NCBI RefSeq assembly: GCF_002257455.1
Contig: NZ_NCKN01000003.1
Span: 1-47,904, forward strand
Length of the DNA stretch: 47,904 nt
Reading direction: 5' to 3'
Source: Microbacterium sp. 13-71-7
GTDB taxonomy: Bacteria > Actinomycetota > Actinomycetes > Actinomycetales > Microbacteriaceae
The notes beneath the pieces are model-generated. The model was not told where the DNA came from and made no database searches. It saw nothing but the letters and a program-made list of their open reading frames with translations. Of the stretch, positions 17,321-24,950 are shown in pieces (within the stretch, counting starts at the first letter, position 1; every line of letters begins with the position of its first letter). The position numbers and the translations under genes are program-made.

Positions 17321-18634
17321 ATGGTCACCGCTCGTCTCGCGAGGCCGATCGCGCTCGCGGCCGCCCTGCTCGTCCTCGCCGGCTGCTCGGCGCAGCCCTC
17401 GACCGGCCCCGCCTCGACGGGGGCCGGCACGCCCTCATCGACGGTGCCCGCGGTCTCGACCTGCGTCGCCGACCCTTCGGCCGTCGTGGCGCGCACCGCC
17501 GACCTGCCGACCTCGGCGCTTCCCGACGACCTGACCGCCACGATCGACAAGACCGCGCAGGCGGCCTTCGCCCAGACCTCGGCGAAGGGCGCGGTCGTGG
17601 CCTTGCAGTCGCCGAAAGGGCTGTTCCTCAAGGCCTACGGCGTGGCGGATCCTTCCTCCGGCGCCCCGATGACGACCGACATCTACCAGCGCGTCGGGTC
17701 CATCACGAAGCCCTTCACCGGAACGCTGACCCTGCAGCTCGCAGCCGAGGGCAAGCTGAGCCTCGACGACCCCATCTCGAAGTACGTCGACGGCGTGCCG
17801 CGCGGCGGCGAGGTCACGATCCGCATGCTCGCGGACATGAGCAGCTCGGTGACGAGCTACACGAAGGACGAGGCCTGGCAGAAGATCTTCTTCTCCGAGC
17901 CCGACAGGGTGTGGAAGCCGGAGGAGCTGCTCAAGGCCGGTCTGAGCCTGAAGCCGCAGGACTTCGCGCCCGGAACCGCGTTCGACTACTCGAACACCAA
18001 CACGATCCTGCTGGGCTTCGTGATCGAGAAGGTGACGGGCAAGAGCTACCAGGACGTGCTGGCGGAGAAGATCCTCGGCCCGCTCGGCCTCACGCACACG
18101 ATCTTCCCGGCCGGATCCCCGGCGTTCCCGGATCCGCACGCCCAGGGATTCACCCTGCAGGGCGGGCACGGCACCCCGGAGAAGCCCGCGAACACGACGA
18201 ACTGGAACCCCTCGTGGGGCTGGACCGCCGGCGAGCTGATCTCGAGCCCGCAGGACCTGCTGAAATTCGGGCGGGCCGAGGCGACGGGGGCGGGGCTCGT
18301 GGCGGCGAAGTACCAGATCGAGCGGCTCACGTCCTTCCGTGAGTTCAACGGGCCGGGCAACGGCGGGTACGGCATCGGCTGGGGCTGCCAGAACGGCTGG
18401 GTCGGTCACACCGGCGAGCTGCCCGGCTACAACACCGCGATGTTCTACAGCACGAAGGACGACACCACGATCATCGCGATGGTCAACAGCGACATCCCCT
18501 CCGGCGACTGCCCGAGCGACGCCAGGACCCTGACCGACAACCCGACGGACCTGCCCTGCAGCTCCCCCGCGACCCGGATCTTCCAGTCCCTCGCGCAGGA
18601 GCTCGGCACCCCCTTCGCCCGGCAGAAGAAGTAG
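17321..18634 (+). CDS. Serine hydrolase lipoprotein (beta-lactamase/DD-peptidase family) 3
   Basis: A 437-residue lipoprotein (lipobox LAGC, Cys22) with motifs SITK (Ser127, Lys130), YSNTN and GHTGELPGYN. It pairs with the gene at 14544: both begin the mature protein with CVADP, keep cysteines near GCQNGW, SGDC and the C-terminal CSSP, and end with ELGTPF/ELGTAY, so two disulfides are plausible. AAGGAG at 17308-17313 supports ATG 17321. It probably arose by duplication and inversion. It acts at the cell surface, likely on peptidoglycan stem peptides or D-amino-acid substrates; the exact substrate is unknown. Confidence 0.88.
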   Translation: MVTARLARPIALAAALLVLAGCSAQPSTGPASTGAGTPSSTVPAVSTCVADPSAVVARTADLPTSALPDDLTATIDKTAQAAFAQTSAKGAVVALQSPKGLFLKAYGVADPSSGAPMTTDIYQRVGSITKPFTGTLTLQLAAEGKLSLDDPISKYVDGVPRGGEVTIRMLADMSSSVTSYTKDEAWQKIFFSEPDRVWKPEELLKAGLSLKPQDFAPGTAFDYSNTNTILLGFVIEKVTGKSYQDVLAEKILGPLGLTHTIFPAGSPAFPDPHAQGFTLQGGHGTPEKPANTTNWNPSWGWTAGELISSPQDLLKFGRAEATGAGLVAAKYQIERLTSFREFNGPGNGGYGIGWGCQNGWVGHTGELPGYNTAMFYSTKDDTTIIAMVNSDIPSGDCPSDARTLTDNPTDLPCSSPATRIFQSLAQELGTPFARQKK

Positions 18635-18639
18635 GTGAG

Positions 18640-18733
18640 CGGGCCGGGCGCGTTGCGGGCGGGCGCTTTGCGGGCGGGGCGCTTTGCGGGCGGGGCGCGT
18701 TGCGGCCGGGCGCTTTGCGGCCGGGCGCGTTGC
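18640..18733. repeat. GC-rich short tandem repeat (15-17 bp units)
   Basis: About six imperfect units alternate between CGGGCGCGTTGCGG and CGGGCGCTTTGCGG, directly after the third serine-hydrolase gene. No gene fits here. The repeat runs into the element at 18734. Confidence 0.75.
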
Positions 18734-18814
18734 GTCGACGCCCCCTCTGAGCGTCGGCGCCCCCTCGCAGCAACGTCAATACAGGGGGGCGCGGATGCTG
18801 CGAGGGGGCGTCGG
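18734..18814. repeat. Four-unit GC inverted-repeat element, 19-bp pitch (copy B)
   Basis: Two units, GACGCCCCCTC and GGCGCCCCCTC, face two inverted units, the last reading CTGCGAGGGGGCGTCGG at 18798-18814. Run centres at 18743, 18762, 18787 and 18806 give spacing 19-25-19, identical to copy A at 11771, and ACGTCA again lies at the centre. Confidence 0.85.
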
Positions 18815-18841
18815 CTCGCCCGGCTGGGATAGCGTGGCGGC

Positions 18842-19249
18842 ATGAGTGGCTACGACGTGAGCGAGATCGGCGGCATCGACACCTGGGGTGTCGCGGAGGG
18901 CACCGGGAAGAGGTTCGTCGACGGCGAGGCGGCGCGGTACCTCGGGATGTCGGTGAACGCGACGGATCCAGGAGCGAGCTCGCCGTTCTGGCACCGGCAC
19001 GACCGCTTCGAGGAGCTCTACGTGTTCCTCGACGGGCGCGGGCAGATGGCGCTCGACGATGACGTGGTCGAGGTGCAGTCGGGCACGGTGGTGCGCGTCG
19101 CGCCCGAGACCTGGCGGGCCGTGCACAGCGCCGCGGACGCCGAGACCCCGCTGAAGTGGCTGTGCCTGCGCGGGGGCGGCGACAGCCTCGCCGCGATCGG
19201 ACGCGACGGCGAACTCGACAAGGAGCGGACGTTCCCGTGGACGGCGTGA
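18842..19249 (+). CDS. Cupin-domain protein
   Basis: A 135-residue single-domain cupin. The first motif is visible as PFWHRHDRFEELYVFLDGRG, with candidate metal ligands His, His and Glu. The second lies around GTVVRVAPETWRAVHSA with another His. Such small cupins bind a metal and may act as isomerases, dioxygenases or sensors; nothing here selects one. Translation is probably leaderless: TAGCGT at 18830-18835 lies six bases before ATG 18842. The S4-domain gene overlaps its end. Confidence 0.85.
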   Translation: MSGYDVSEIGGIDTWGVAEGTGKRFVDGEAARYLGMSVNATDPGASSPFWHRHDRFEELYVFLDGRGQMALDDDVVEVQSGTVVRVAPETWRAVHSAADAETPLKWLCLRGGGDSLAAIGRDGELDKERTFPWTA

Positions 19250-19458
19250 GCGAGGACGTCTCCATCGGGGGCGAGGGCATCCGGCTCGGGCAGTTCCTGA
19301 AGTTCGCGGGGCTGCTGGACTCCGGCGGTGACGCCAAGGAGGCGATCATCGACGGATACGTGCGCGTGAACGGCGAGGTGGATCGTCGCCGCGGTCGGCA
19401 GCTCGTCGACGGCGACCACGTGACGTACGAAGGACGCACGGTGCGCGTCCGCCCCTGA
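19237..19458 (+). CDS. Small S4-domain RNA-binding protein
   Basis: A 73-residue protein that is almost entirely one S4 domain (IRLGQFLKFAGLLDSGGDAK, then DGYVRVNGEVDRRRGRQL and DGDHVTYEG). Small stand-alone S4 proteins of the YbcJ/YaaA type bind structured RNA, often rRNA. The preferred start is GTG 19237, eleven bases after AAGGAG and inside the cupin gene; GTG 19246, which forms a GTGA overlap, is the alternative. It is co-transcribed with the cupin. Confidence 0.82.
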   Translation: MDGVSEDVSIGGEGIRLGQFLKFAGLLDSGGDAKEAIIDGYVRVNGEVDRRRGRQLVDGDHVTYEGRTVRVRP

Positions 19459-19521
19459 CGCGGTGCCGCGCGGATGAGCCGAGAACACAGCTGTTGCGCC
19501 GCTCCTCGTCTGCGCGGGGAC

Positions 19522-19848
19522 TCAGCGCGCCATTCCGAAGAACACCAGGAGCAGTCGTTCGACCTGGGTCATCTGCTCGGCGGACAGGCGACCGATCCGC
19601 GCATCGACGTTCTGCCTGCGCACGGTCGTGGCCTTGTCGATCATGACGTCGCTCTCCTTCGTCAGGCCGGAAAGCTCGCCGGGGCTGATCCTGACTCTCA
19701 GCAGCGGAGCATCGATCAAAGCACCGGTCAACGGCAGCACGGTCACGGATGCCGTGCCGGCGAACAGGTCGTCTTGGATGATCAGGGCCGGCCGAGGCTT
19801 CGACGCGTACACACCGCCGGCCACAGTCCAGAGCTCGCCGCGGATCAT
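19522..19848 (-). CDS. Type II toxin, MazF/PemK family endoribonuclease
   Basis: A 108-residue protein with the PemK/MazF plan: [20 protein letters not shown] at the N-terminus with the conserved Arg-Pro, then [10 protein letters not shown], and [20 protein letters not shown] carrying the Asp and Thr typical of the domain. These toxins cut mRNA at short sequences when antitoxin is lost. Its ATG overlaps the antitoxin stop (ATGA), the usual antitoxin-first order. A chromosomal stress or stability module is likely. Confidence 0.9.
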   Translation of the reverse strand: MIRGELWTVAGGVYASKPRPALIIQDDLFAGTASVTVLPLTGALIDAPLLRVRISPGELSGLTKESDVMIDKATTVRRQNVDARIGRLSAEQMTQVERLLLVFFGMAR

Positions 19849-20060
19849 TCGTCATCCCACTCGGCCGATACGGCTTCGATGAAGGCCTGCTCCTCTGTCG
19901 CCGATGCCGCACTCGCGATCAACGCGGCCTGTCGTTGCGCCTCCCCCGCGAACGACGCGCTGCGGACGTCGGGCACCCAGACCTGTATCGGACGGAAGCC
20001 CCGCTCGCGCATTCGCCGCCGATACTCGCCCACCCGCTCGTTGACGCCCATGTCCCCCAT
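19845..20060 (-). CDS. Antitoxin of the MazF-type pair
   Basis: A 71-residue protein, [20 protein letters not shown] followed by [14 protein letters not shown], then an acidic C-terminal segment ending EWDDE. The basic N-terminus with an RPIQVWVPD motif matches short antitoxins that precede MazF-like toxins, where the N-terminal part binds DNA and the acidic tail neutralises the toxin. The start could be ATG 20060 or ATG 20051. A perfect palindrome immediately upstream is the probable autoregulatory operator. Confidence 0.82.
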   Translation of the reverse strand: MGDMGVNERVGEYRRRMRERGFRPIQVWVPDVRSASFAGEAQRQAALIASAASATEEQAFIEAVSAEWDDE

Positions 20061-20074
20061 CGTTACATGTAACG
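20061..20074. promoter_or_regulatory. Toxin-antitoxin operator palindrome
   Basis: CGTTACATGTAACG is a perfect 14-base palindrome directly abutting the antitoxin start. That position suits binding by the antitoxin or toxin-antitoxin complex to repress the operon. Confidence 0.65.
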
Positions 20075-20243
20075 GATCGCGGGGCAATGACGTGACCTTC
20101 ATCACGATGCGGCTCGTGCGACTGCGGACGATGACTTCGACTGCGTGCGCTCTGTCATGACCCCATGATCGATGGACGAGGCTTCCACGGGGCCACGGTG
20201 CACGCAATCGGTGCGCAACGGGCTGACGTCGCGATCTGTGTGG

Positions 20244-20293
20244 ACCGAACGGCCCGCGCTCGACCGATCGGTGCTCGACCCTGACCGATCGGT
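20244..20293. promoter_or_regulatory. Array of ACCGATCGGT palindromes
   Basis: ACCGATCGGT occurs at 20263-20272 and 20284-20293, 21 bases apart (two helical turns). A degenerate copy, ACCGAACGGC, lies at 20244-20253. The array lies 38 bases before a three-gene operon that includes a NarL-type response regulator, so autoregulation through these sites is plausible. Confidence 0.6.
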
Positions 20294-20330
20294 GGATCCC
20301 CCGGGCGCCGCGTCTGAGGACGCTGGAGGC

Positions 20331-20765
20331 ATGAACAAGACACTCCCCCTCACCGCCGGCAGCACCCGCGAGACCGCCCGCCGCGCGGCCTTCCGTCCCG
20401 TCCTGCTGCTCAGCGGGGCCTTCGTCACCGTCAGTGCCGCCATGATCGCCTACCTCGGCGTCGCGAGCGCCGCCGGGATCGGCTTCGACACCGCGATCTG
20501 GATCCGCTGCTCCCTCGTGCTCGCGAGCGCGATCGTCGTGCTGGCGATCGCGGTCTCCGCCGCCCGCGGATCCCGCGGCGCCTGGGTGCGCCTGCGGATC
20601 GTGAGCCCGATCATCGTCGCCGCCGTCGTCGTGATCGTCTCCATCCCCGGGTTCCTCCCCGACTGGGTGCGTCTCGAGCAGGCGGTCTGCGGACTGCTCC
20701 TGCTGCCGGTCGCGATCCTGGTGAACCTGCCCCGCATGGGCGCTCATTTCCCGAAGACGGCGTAG
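20331..20765 (+). CDS. Small integral membrane protein of a two-component operon
   Basis: A 144-residue protein with four hydrophobic segments: [20 protein letters not shown], a second around [20 protein letters not shown], a third around [20 protein letters not shown], and a fourth around [16 protein letters not shown]. No known domain is recognised. It begins 38 bases after the palindrome array with TGGAGG upstream, and its TAG stop lies inside the start region of the kinase. The order membrane protein, kinase, regulator recalls LiaFSR-like modules, but there is no sequence resemblance to LiaF. A sensing or accessory role is inferred. Confidence 0.75.
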   Translation: MNKTLPLTAGSTRETARRAAFRPVLLLSGAFVTVSAAMIAYLGVASAAGIGFDTAIWIRCSLVLASAIVVLAIAVSAARGSRGAWVRLRIVSPIIVAAVVVIVSIPGFLPDWVRLEQAVCGLLLLPVAILVNLPRMGAHFPKTA

Positions 20766-20774
20766 GGTCGGGCC

Positions 20775-21887
20775 GTGATGGACTCGCGCTGGCGGAGCGT
20801 GCTCGCGGTCACCCCGTACGTCGTGCTGGGGCTGCTCGTCGCGTTCGTGACACCGGTGCAGTGGGGGCAGTGGTCCCGGCTCGGGCCCACGCTGGCGCTC
20901 TGCGCGGCCTACGGGCTCTGGGTCCTCCTGATGCGCACCCTGCCGTTCCGCTGGCGCGATCGGCCCGTTGCGATCGCCGTGTTCCTGACCGTCGCGATCG
21001 CACTCAACCTCCTGCTCGTGCTCCGCGAGGGCACGTTCGGATTCCTCGCGATCGCGACGTTCTCATTCGCGTACTCGCTCGTCGACTGGCCGTGGGAACT
21101 GCTCCCCGTCGCGGGGACCGCGGTCGTCGCGGGCCTCGCGCAGAGCTCCGGATTCCGCGCGGATCCGGCCGGCGTCGCAGGGACCATCGCGGTCATCCTG
21201 CTGAACGTCGTCGTGATGTGCGGGCTGTCCTTCGGCCTGCATCGCGCCGAGCAGACCCTGCACCGCACGGCCGTGCAGGACGAACGTGCCCGCCTCGCCC
21301 GCGAGATCCACGACACGCTCGCCCAGGGCTTCACCGGCATCATCACCCAGCTGCAGGCCGCCGAACAGGCCTCAGACGACGCGATCCGCCGCCGCCACAC
21401 CGAATCCGCCCTCGCCCTGGCCCGCGACGGGCTCGCCGAGGCGCGCCGCTCGGTGCAGGCCCTGCGCCCCACCGCGCTCGAGCAGACCTCGCTTGCCGAC
21501 GCCCTCTCCGGTGTCGCGCGCGCGTGGTCGGCGCGCACCGGCGTCCCCTCCGCCGTCACGGTGACCGGAACGGCGCGCCCGCTGCCGACCGAGACCGAGG
21601 TCGCGCTGCTGCGCATGGCGCAGGAGGCCCTCGCGAACGTCGAGAAGCACGCCGCGGCGAACAGGGTGACGATCGCGCTGCGGACGGATCCTGCCGGGGT
21701 GCGCCTCGAGGTGCGGGACGACGGCCGCGGCTTCGACCCCGTCGAGCGCCTGCAGAACGCCGCAGCGGGATCCGGCGGCTACGGACTCATCGCGATGCGG
21801 GAACGGCTGGAGTCCTCCTCTGGCTCCCTGATCGTCGAGGCCCGCCCCGGGCGCGGCACCCTGGTGCGGGCGGAGGTCCCGGCGTGA
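20775..21887 (+). CDS. Sensor histidine kinase, NarL-type (HisKA_3)
   Basis: A 370-residue kinase with about five N-terminal membrane segments (residues 8-150). The dimerisation helix [20 protein letters not shown] follows with phosphoacceptor His179, then HATPase motifs [35 protein letters not shown] and [10 protein letters not shown]. There is no extended sensor domain, as in intramembrane-sensing kinases. GTG 20775 is preceded by TAGGGT six bases upstream, so an internal leaderless transcript is possible; ATG 20778 is the alternative. It overlaps the regulator gene by four bases. Confidence 0.9.
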   Translation: MMDSRWRSVLAVTPYVVLGLLVAFVTPVQWGQWSRLGPTLALCAAYGLWVLLMRTLPFRWRDRPVAIAVFLTVAIALNLLLVLREGTFGFLAIATFSFAYSLVDWPWELLPVAGTAVVAGLAQSSGFRADPAGVAGTIAVILLNVVVMCGLSFGLHRAEQTLHRTAVQDERARLAREIHDTLAQGFTGIITQLQAAEQASDDAIRRRHTESALALARDGLAEARRSVQALRPTALEQTSLADALSGVARAWSARTGVPSAVTVTGTARPLPTETEVALLRMAQEALANVEKHAAANRVTIALRTDPAGVRLEVRDDGRGFDPVERLQNAAAGSGGYGLIAMRERLESSSGSLIVEARPGRGTLVRAEVPA

Positions 21888-22519
21888 GCGCGCTCACCCT
21901 GCTCGTCGTCGACGACCACCCCGTCGTGCGGGACGGCATCGTCGGCATGGTCGGATCCGCAGAGGGCATCGAGGTCGTCGGCGAGGCCTCGGACGGCGCC
22001 GAGGCGATCGCGCTGGCCGAGGTGCTGGCGCCGGACGTGGTGCTCATGGATCTGCGGATGCCCCGGATGGACGGCGTCGCGGCGCTGCGGGAGTTCGCCC
22101 GGCGCGGCATCGCCAGCCGGGTCGTGGTCCTGACCACGTTCGACGCGGACGCCGACGTGCTGCCGGCGATCGCGGCCGGCGCCACCGGATACCTGCTCAA
22201 GGACGCATCCCGGGATGAGCTCCTGGCCGCGATCCGCGGGGCGGCGGCCGGCAAGACCGTGCTCTCGCCCGAGGTGGCGTCGCGCCTGGTCGGCCGTGTG
22301 CGCGCCCCGGAGGCGAGCCTGCTCACGCCGCGCGAGCTCGAGATCCTGGGCCTCATCGCCGATGGCGCGACCAATCGCGCCGCGGGAGACCGCCTGCACG
22401 TGAGCGAGGGCACGGTCAAGACGCACCTCCTCAGCATCTACGCCAAGCTCGGCGTCGGCGATCGCGCCTCCGCGGTCGCCGAAGGATTCCGACGGGGACT
22501 GCTCGACACGACGCGCTGA
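21884..22519 (+). CDS. Response regulator, NarL/FixJ family
   Basis: A 211-residue protein with a receiver domain (VVDDHPVVRDGIVGM, phosphoacceptor Asp56 in VVLMDLRMPRMDG, conserved Thr and Lys in VVLTTF and YLLKDAS) and a LuxR-type DNA-binding domain (LTPRELEILGLIADGATNRA, SEGTVKTHLLSIYAKLG). GTG 21884 overlaps the kinase stop (GTGA). It is the output of the preceding kinase and a candidate binder of the ACCGATCGGT array upstream of the operon. Confidence 0.93.
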   Translation: MSALTLLVVDDHPVVRDGIVGMVGSAEGIEVVGEASDGAEAIALAEVLAPDVVLMDLRMPRMDGVAALREFARRGIASRVVVLTTFDADADVLPAIAAGATGYLLKDASRDELLAAIRGAAAGKTVLSPEVASRLVGRVRAPEASLLTPRELEILGLIADGATNRAAGDRLHVSEGTVKTHLLSIYAKLGVGDRASAVAEGFRRGLLDTTR

Positions 22520-22681
22520 TGGCATCCACGGGACGGCGGCCGACTGGGACAGGCGACTGGATATCGGAGTTGCCACATACGGGTAGATAGTCACTGGTTG
22601 GCGAACGAGGGCGTCAATACCCGGTCTGGACCTCGCGCGAGGGGTCGGCAGGACCATGACACCTGGCTCTAGCGCGAATCC

Positions 22682-22721
22682 CATGGGGGTGGCGCGCACT
22701 GCAATGCGCGCCACCCCCATG
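22682..22721. terminator. Bidirectional terminator hairpin
   Basis: A perfect 17-base inverted repeat (22682-22698 with 22705-22721) with a six-base loop lies between the response-regulator end and the convergent exported-protein gene. TTGTGTT follows on the plus strand. The stem includes GGGGGTGGCGCGC. Confidence 0.8.
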
Positions 22722-22736
22722 TTGTGTTCGGTCAGA

Positions 22737-23249
22737 TCAGCGGGTTGTCGAAAGGTCTACAGATCGACCTGTGACGCTGCTTCCCAACTCGATCCAGGCG
22801 TTGGCCCCGTTTCGCTCTGGCATGCAGAAGGTGCCAAGGCCGTTGTTCCAGCAGAGCTTCGCATAGTACGGGCCCGTGTAGAAGTTGCCGCGATTCGGCC
22901 AGGTACCGCTCGTGACGCCGAGGTTGAAGTCATAGTTGAGAGCGGGTGGGCGGCCATACCAGGTGCCCACTGAGGTGAGCGTACGACTTGAGATGCCGCC
23001 GCCGGCGGCTCGCAGTAGTCCGCTCATCTCGGAGTCGGTCAGGCTCTGAACTGAAGTGATGTCGCCGGAGTTCGGATCGACCTGGATCTTCTTCGGTGCA
23101 TCACTGCGCAGGACTTCCAGTTCAATGGTCGACAGCTGATCAAGGTCGCCAATGGTCGGAGCGTCCGATGCGAACGCAGGGGCGCCTAACATTGCGACAA
23201 TAGCCAAAGCTGCGGCGGAACCCGCCAAAGCCAAGCGAATTTTCTGCAT
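22737..23249 (-). CDS. Exported protein of unknown function
   Basis: A 170-residue protein with a classical signal peptide (MQKIRLALAGSAAALAIVAM, cleavage near AFA-SD at residue 27). The mature part has a polar helical first half and an aromatic, Gly/Asn-rich second half with a cysteine pair in AKLCWNNGLGTFCMPERNG, likely one disulfide. I do not recognise a family. The region is less GC-rich than the surroundings and contains two further exported or membrane proteins, suggesting joint acquisition. The start has AAGGG upstream. Confidence 0.75.
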   Translation of the reverse strand: MQKIRLALAGSAAALAIVAMLGAPAFASDAPTIGDLDQLSTIELEVLRSDAPKKIQVDPNSGDITSVQSLTDSEMSGLLRAAGGGISSRTLTSVGTWYGRPPALNYDFNLGVTSGTWPNRGNFYTGPYYAKLCWNNGLGTFCMPERNGANAWIELGSSVTGRSVDLSTTR

Positions 23250-23271
23250 TAGTTTCCCTTTTCATGGGTGG

Positions 23272-23289
23272 CCTAGCTCGTTTGCTAGG
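23272..23289. promoter_or_regulatory. Inverted repeat between divergent genes
   Basis: CCTAGC and GCTAGG arms enclose six bases. The site lies 23 bases upstream of the exported-protein gene and opposite the small membrane-protein gene at 23379. It is a possible operator; no regulator is assigned. Confidence 0.4.
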
Positions 23290-23314
23290 ACTATTTGATT
23301 TGCAGTTTTGCAGG

Positions 23315-23342
23315 TTGCGGTTTGATTCTGCTCGCGTAGACT
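23315..23342 (+). promoter_or_regulatory. Promoter of the small membrane-protein gene
   Basis: TTGCGG (23315-23320) and TAGACT (23337-23342) are separated by 16 bases and lie 36 bases before ATG 23379. Confidence 0.5.
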
Positions 23343-23378
23343 CCCCCACAAGTACCTGTCCGACTGGAGGCCTGCATT

Positions 23379-23744
23379 ATGACCCTTGAAGGCAAGACAA
23401 CGAGCATTGTGCACAAGAAGTTGACCCCGTATCTCGCCGTAGTCTTTTTGGTGGCGACATTGATTGCAGCAGCCATTTCCGGATATTTCAACGGCACGGT
23501 CAATGGTGATATTCCGTTCCCGGCCACCGGTGCCGAACAGGCACATTACGACAGCGGCCGGATGTGGATGATCGTCGGATTGGTTTCCGCGCTCTGCGCC
23601 GTGGTCGCTTTGATCATTTGGAGTGCGCGCCGCGCTCGCAAGTCAGCAGGCTGGGCTGCAGTCGGGGTCATCGCAGGTCTCGCGGTCGGATCTGCGATGG
23701 TCTTTTATGCGTTCTACGCCTGGGGCCACACCATCGGTATCTGA
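23379..23744 (+). CDS. Small integral membrane protein, unknown function
   Basis: A 121-residue protein with three predicted membrane segments: LTPYLAVVFLVATLIAAAIS, MWMIVGLVSALCAVVALIIW, and a third from GWAAVGVIAGLAVGSAM to FYAFYAWG. A basic stretch (SARRARKSA) lies between the second and third. No domain is recognised. TGGAGG lies upstream of ATG 23379. It sits between two genes for exported proteins that read the other way, all with more A and T than the flanks, and ends at a strong shared terminator. A membrane partner or protective protein for one of the exported products is possible but unsupported. Confidence 0.72.
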   Translation: MTLEGKTTSIVHKKLTPYLAVVFLVATLIAAAISGYFNGTVNGDIPFPATGAEQAHYDSGRMWMIVGLVSALCAVVALIIWSARRARKSAGWAAVGVIAGLAVGSAMVFYAFYAWGHTIGI

Positions 23745-23760
23745 TGCCAGTCGAGCAGTC

Positions 23761-23790
23761 GCGGGGCAGGCGCTTCGGCGCCCGCCCCGC
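23761..23790. terminator. Bidirectional terminator with TTCG tetraloop
   Basis: A 13-base stem (23761-23773 with 23778-23790, one mismatch) is closed by the stable C(TTCG)G loop. It lies between convergent genes ending at 23744 and 23800. Confidence 0.85.
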
Positions 23791-23799
23791 AGTCTGTCG

Positions 23800-24708
23800 T
23801 TAGGGATTGCACTTGGTGATGGGATTGCCCTGAAGGGTCCAGTGGATGTTGTCTCGCCAAGATTCCATGTCGTAGGTCGCTCCACCGCCGAGCCATCCGT
23901 AGTTCACGTGGCAGATGAACTGGTTGTCGATGGTCGCTGTCACTTTGTAAGCAAGTGATCCGAGTTTCGCTTTAAGCTCGGCGACGTGGGCGTAGTGGGT
24001 GTCGATTCCGCGATAGAACTCGCCCCAGGAAGTCGGAACAGCGTGGACGACATACTGAGATCCGCCTTGGTTGGTCACCCAAGCAGAGGCAACGAGGTCG
24101 TGCCCTGCCCATGGGTCCGCCACAACGGGATAGGCATCAGCGGGGACACTGGACAGATCCACGTGCTGACGGACCGTGTTCGCCTCCGTGACCTCGAACC
24201 GTGTCGGGATGTCGTTGCCCTTGGAGTCCCGCGCCCACGGTGTCGCGAGACCGCCCTTGAAGGTGCCGTCGGCGGCGGTGAAGACTACCGAGCCGTCCTC
24301 GAGCACCTTCGCGCGCGAGTCATCGGACGTGAGGGCCTGGAACTCGAACACGTCGCCGGCCGCGGGCGAGTCGATCACGATCGCGATCAGGGCGCTTCCG
24401 CCGTCCATCAGCACCGGCTGATATTCAACGCCCAACGTTTCCTGTGGGGCGACCAGCGACAGGGTCCCTGAGTCCGACTTGATCGTGATTGCCTCATCCG
24501 AAACCGTAGCGACCGCATTGTCCGAACTTGTGGAGAGCGCAGTCTCCGGTGCCACAGCATTTGCGACGTAGTCGGGCGCGACGCTACGAAACGTCGACAA
24601 CGCGTCATCGGCGGTTCCGTCATCCGCGATCGCCATACCCGGAATAGCTGCCATGACCAACCCAGCGGCCACGGAAATCGAAAGAATTGCTGTACTCGAT
24701 TTCTTCAC
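23800..24708 (-). CDS. Exported protein with DUF2599-like C-terminus
   Basis: A 302-residue exported protein. The signal peptide runs to about AIA-DD near residue 28. A beta-rich middle region follows (about residues 80-190). The C-terminal 90 residues carry motifs recalled from DUF2599 proteins: TIDNQFICHVNYGW, YDMESWRD and a final KCNP, with cysteines that could pair. I prefer GTG 24708 because AGAGGGTGA stands at the right distance; GTG 24714 is the alternative. Codon use and GC content differ from the flanks. DUF2599 has no established function known to me; an extracellular role is expected. Confidence 0.7.
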   Translation of the reverse strand: MKKSSTAILSISVAAGLVMAAIPGMAIADDGTADDALSTFRSVAPDYVANAVAPETALSTSSDNAVATVSDEAITIKSDSGTLSLVAPQETLGVEYQPVLMDGGSALIAIVIDSPAAGDVFEFQALTSDDSRAKVLEDGSVVFTAADGTFKGGLATPWARDSKGNDIPTRFEVTEANTVRQHVDLSSVPADAYPVVADPWAGHDLVASAWVTNQGGSQYVVHAVPTSWGEFYRGIDTHYAHVAELKAKLGSLAYKVTATIDNQFICHVNYGWLGGGATYDMESWRDNIHWTLQGNPITKCNP

Positions 24709-24950
24709 AATCACCCTCTCGTATCTTTCGCTCCAAAAGGAATTGCTCGACCACTCGCACCTGACATTCTGTCAGTCGCGTCGCGGTCGCCCCCCGTTGG
24801 TTAGGAAGCTACTGAATCCCCTGCGGCTTGCCAATGTGCTCCAGCATCTTGACCCCTGAAATCGCCCGGCAGTATCGTAAGCAGGTTGAGGATGTGACGA
24901 TAGGCACGCACGGCTCCCCGATGCGGATGTTGGGTGTGTACTGTCGAGGC

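Noticed and set aside
19474..20160. Plus-strand frame opposite the toxin-antitoxin genes
   Set aside because: It is antisense to two recognised genes and has no recognisable domain or ribosome-binding site.
22520..22681. Possible small gene or RNA between the response regulator and the terminator hairpin
   Set aside because: No reading frame with a start signal and no clear promoter or fold apart from the terminator.
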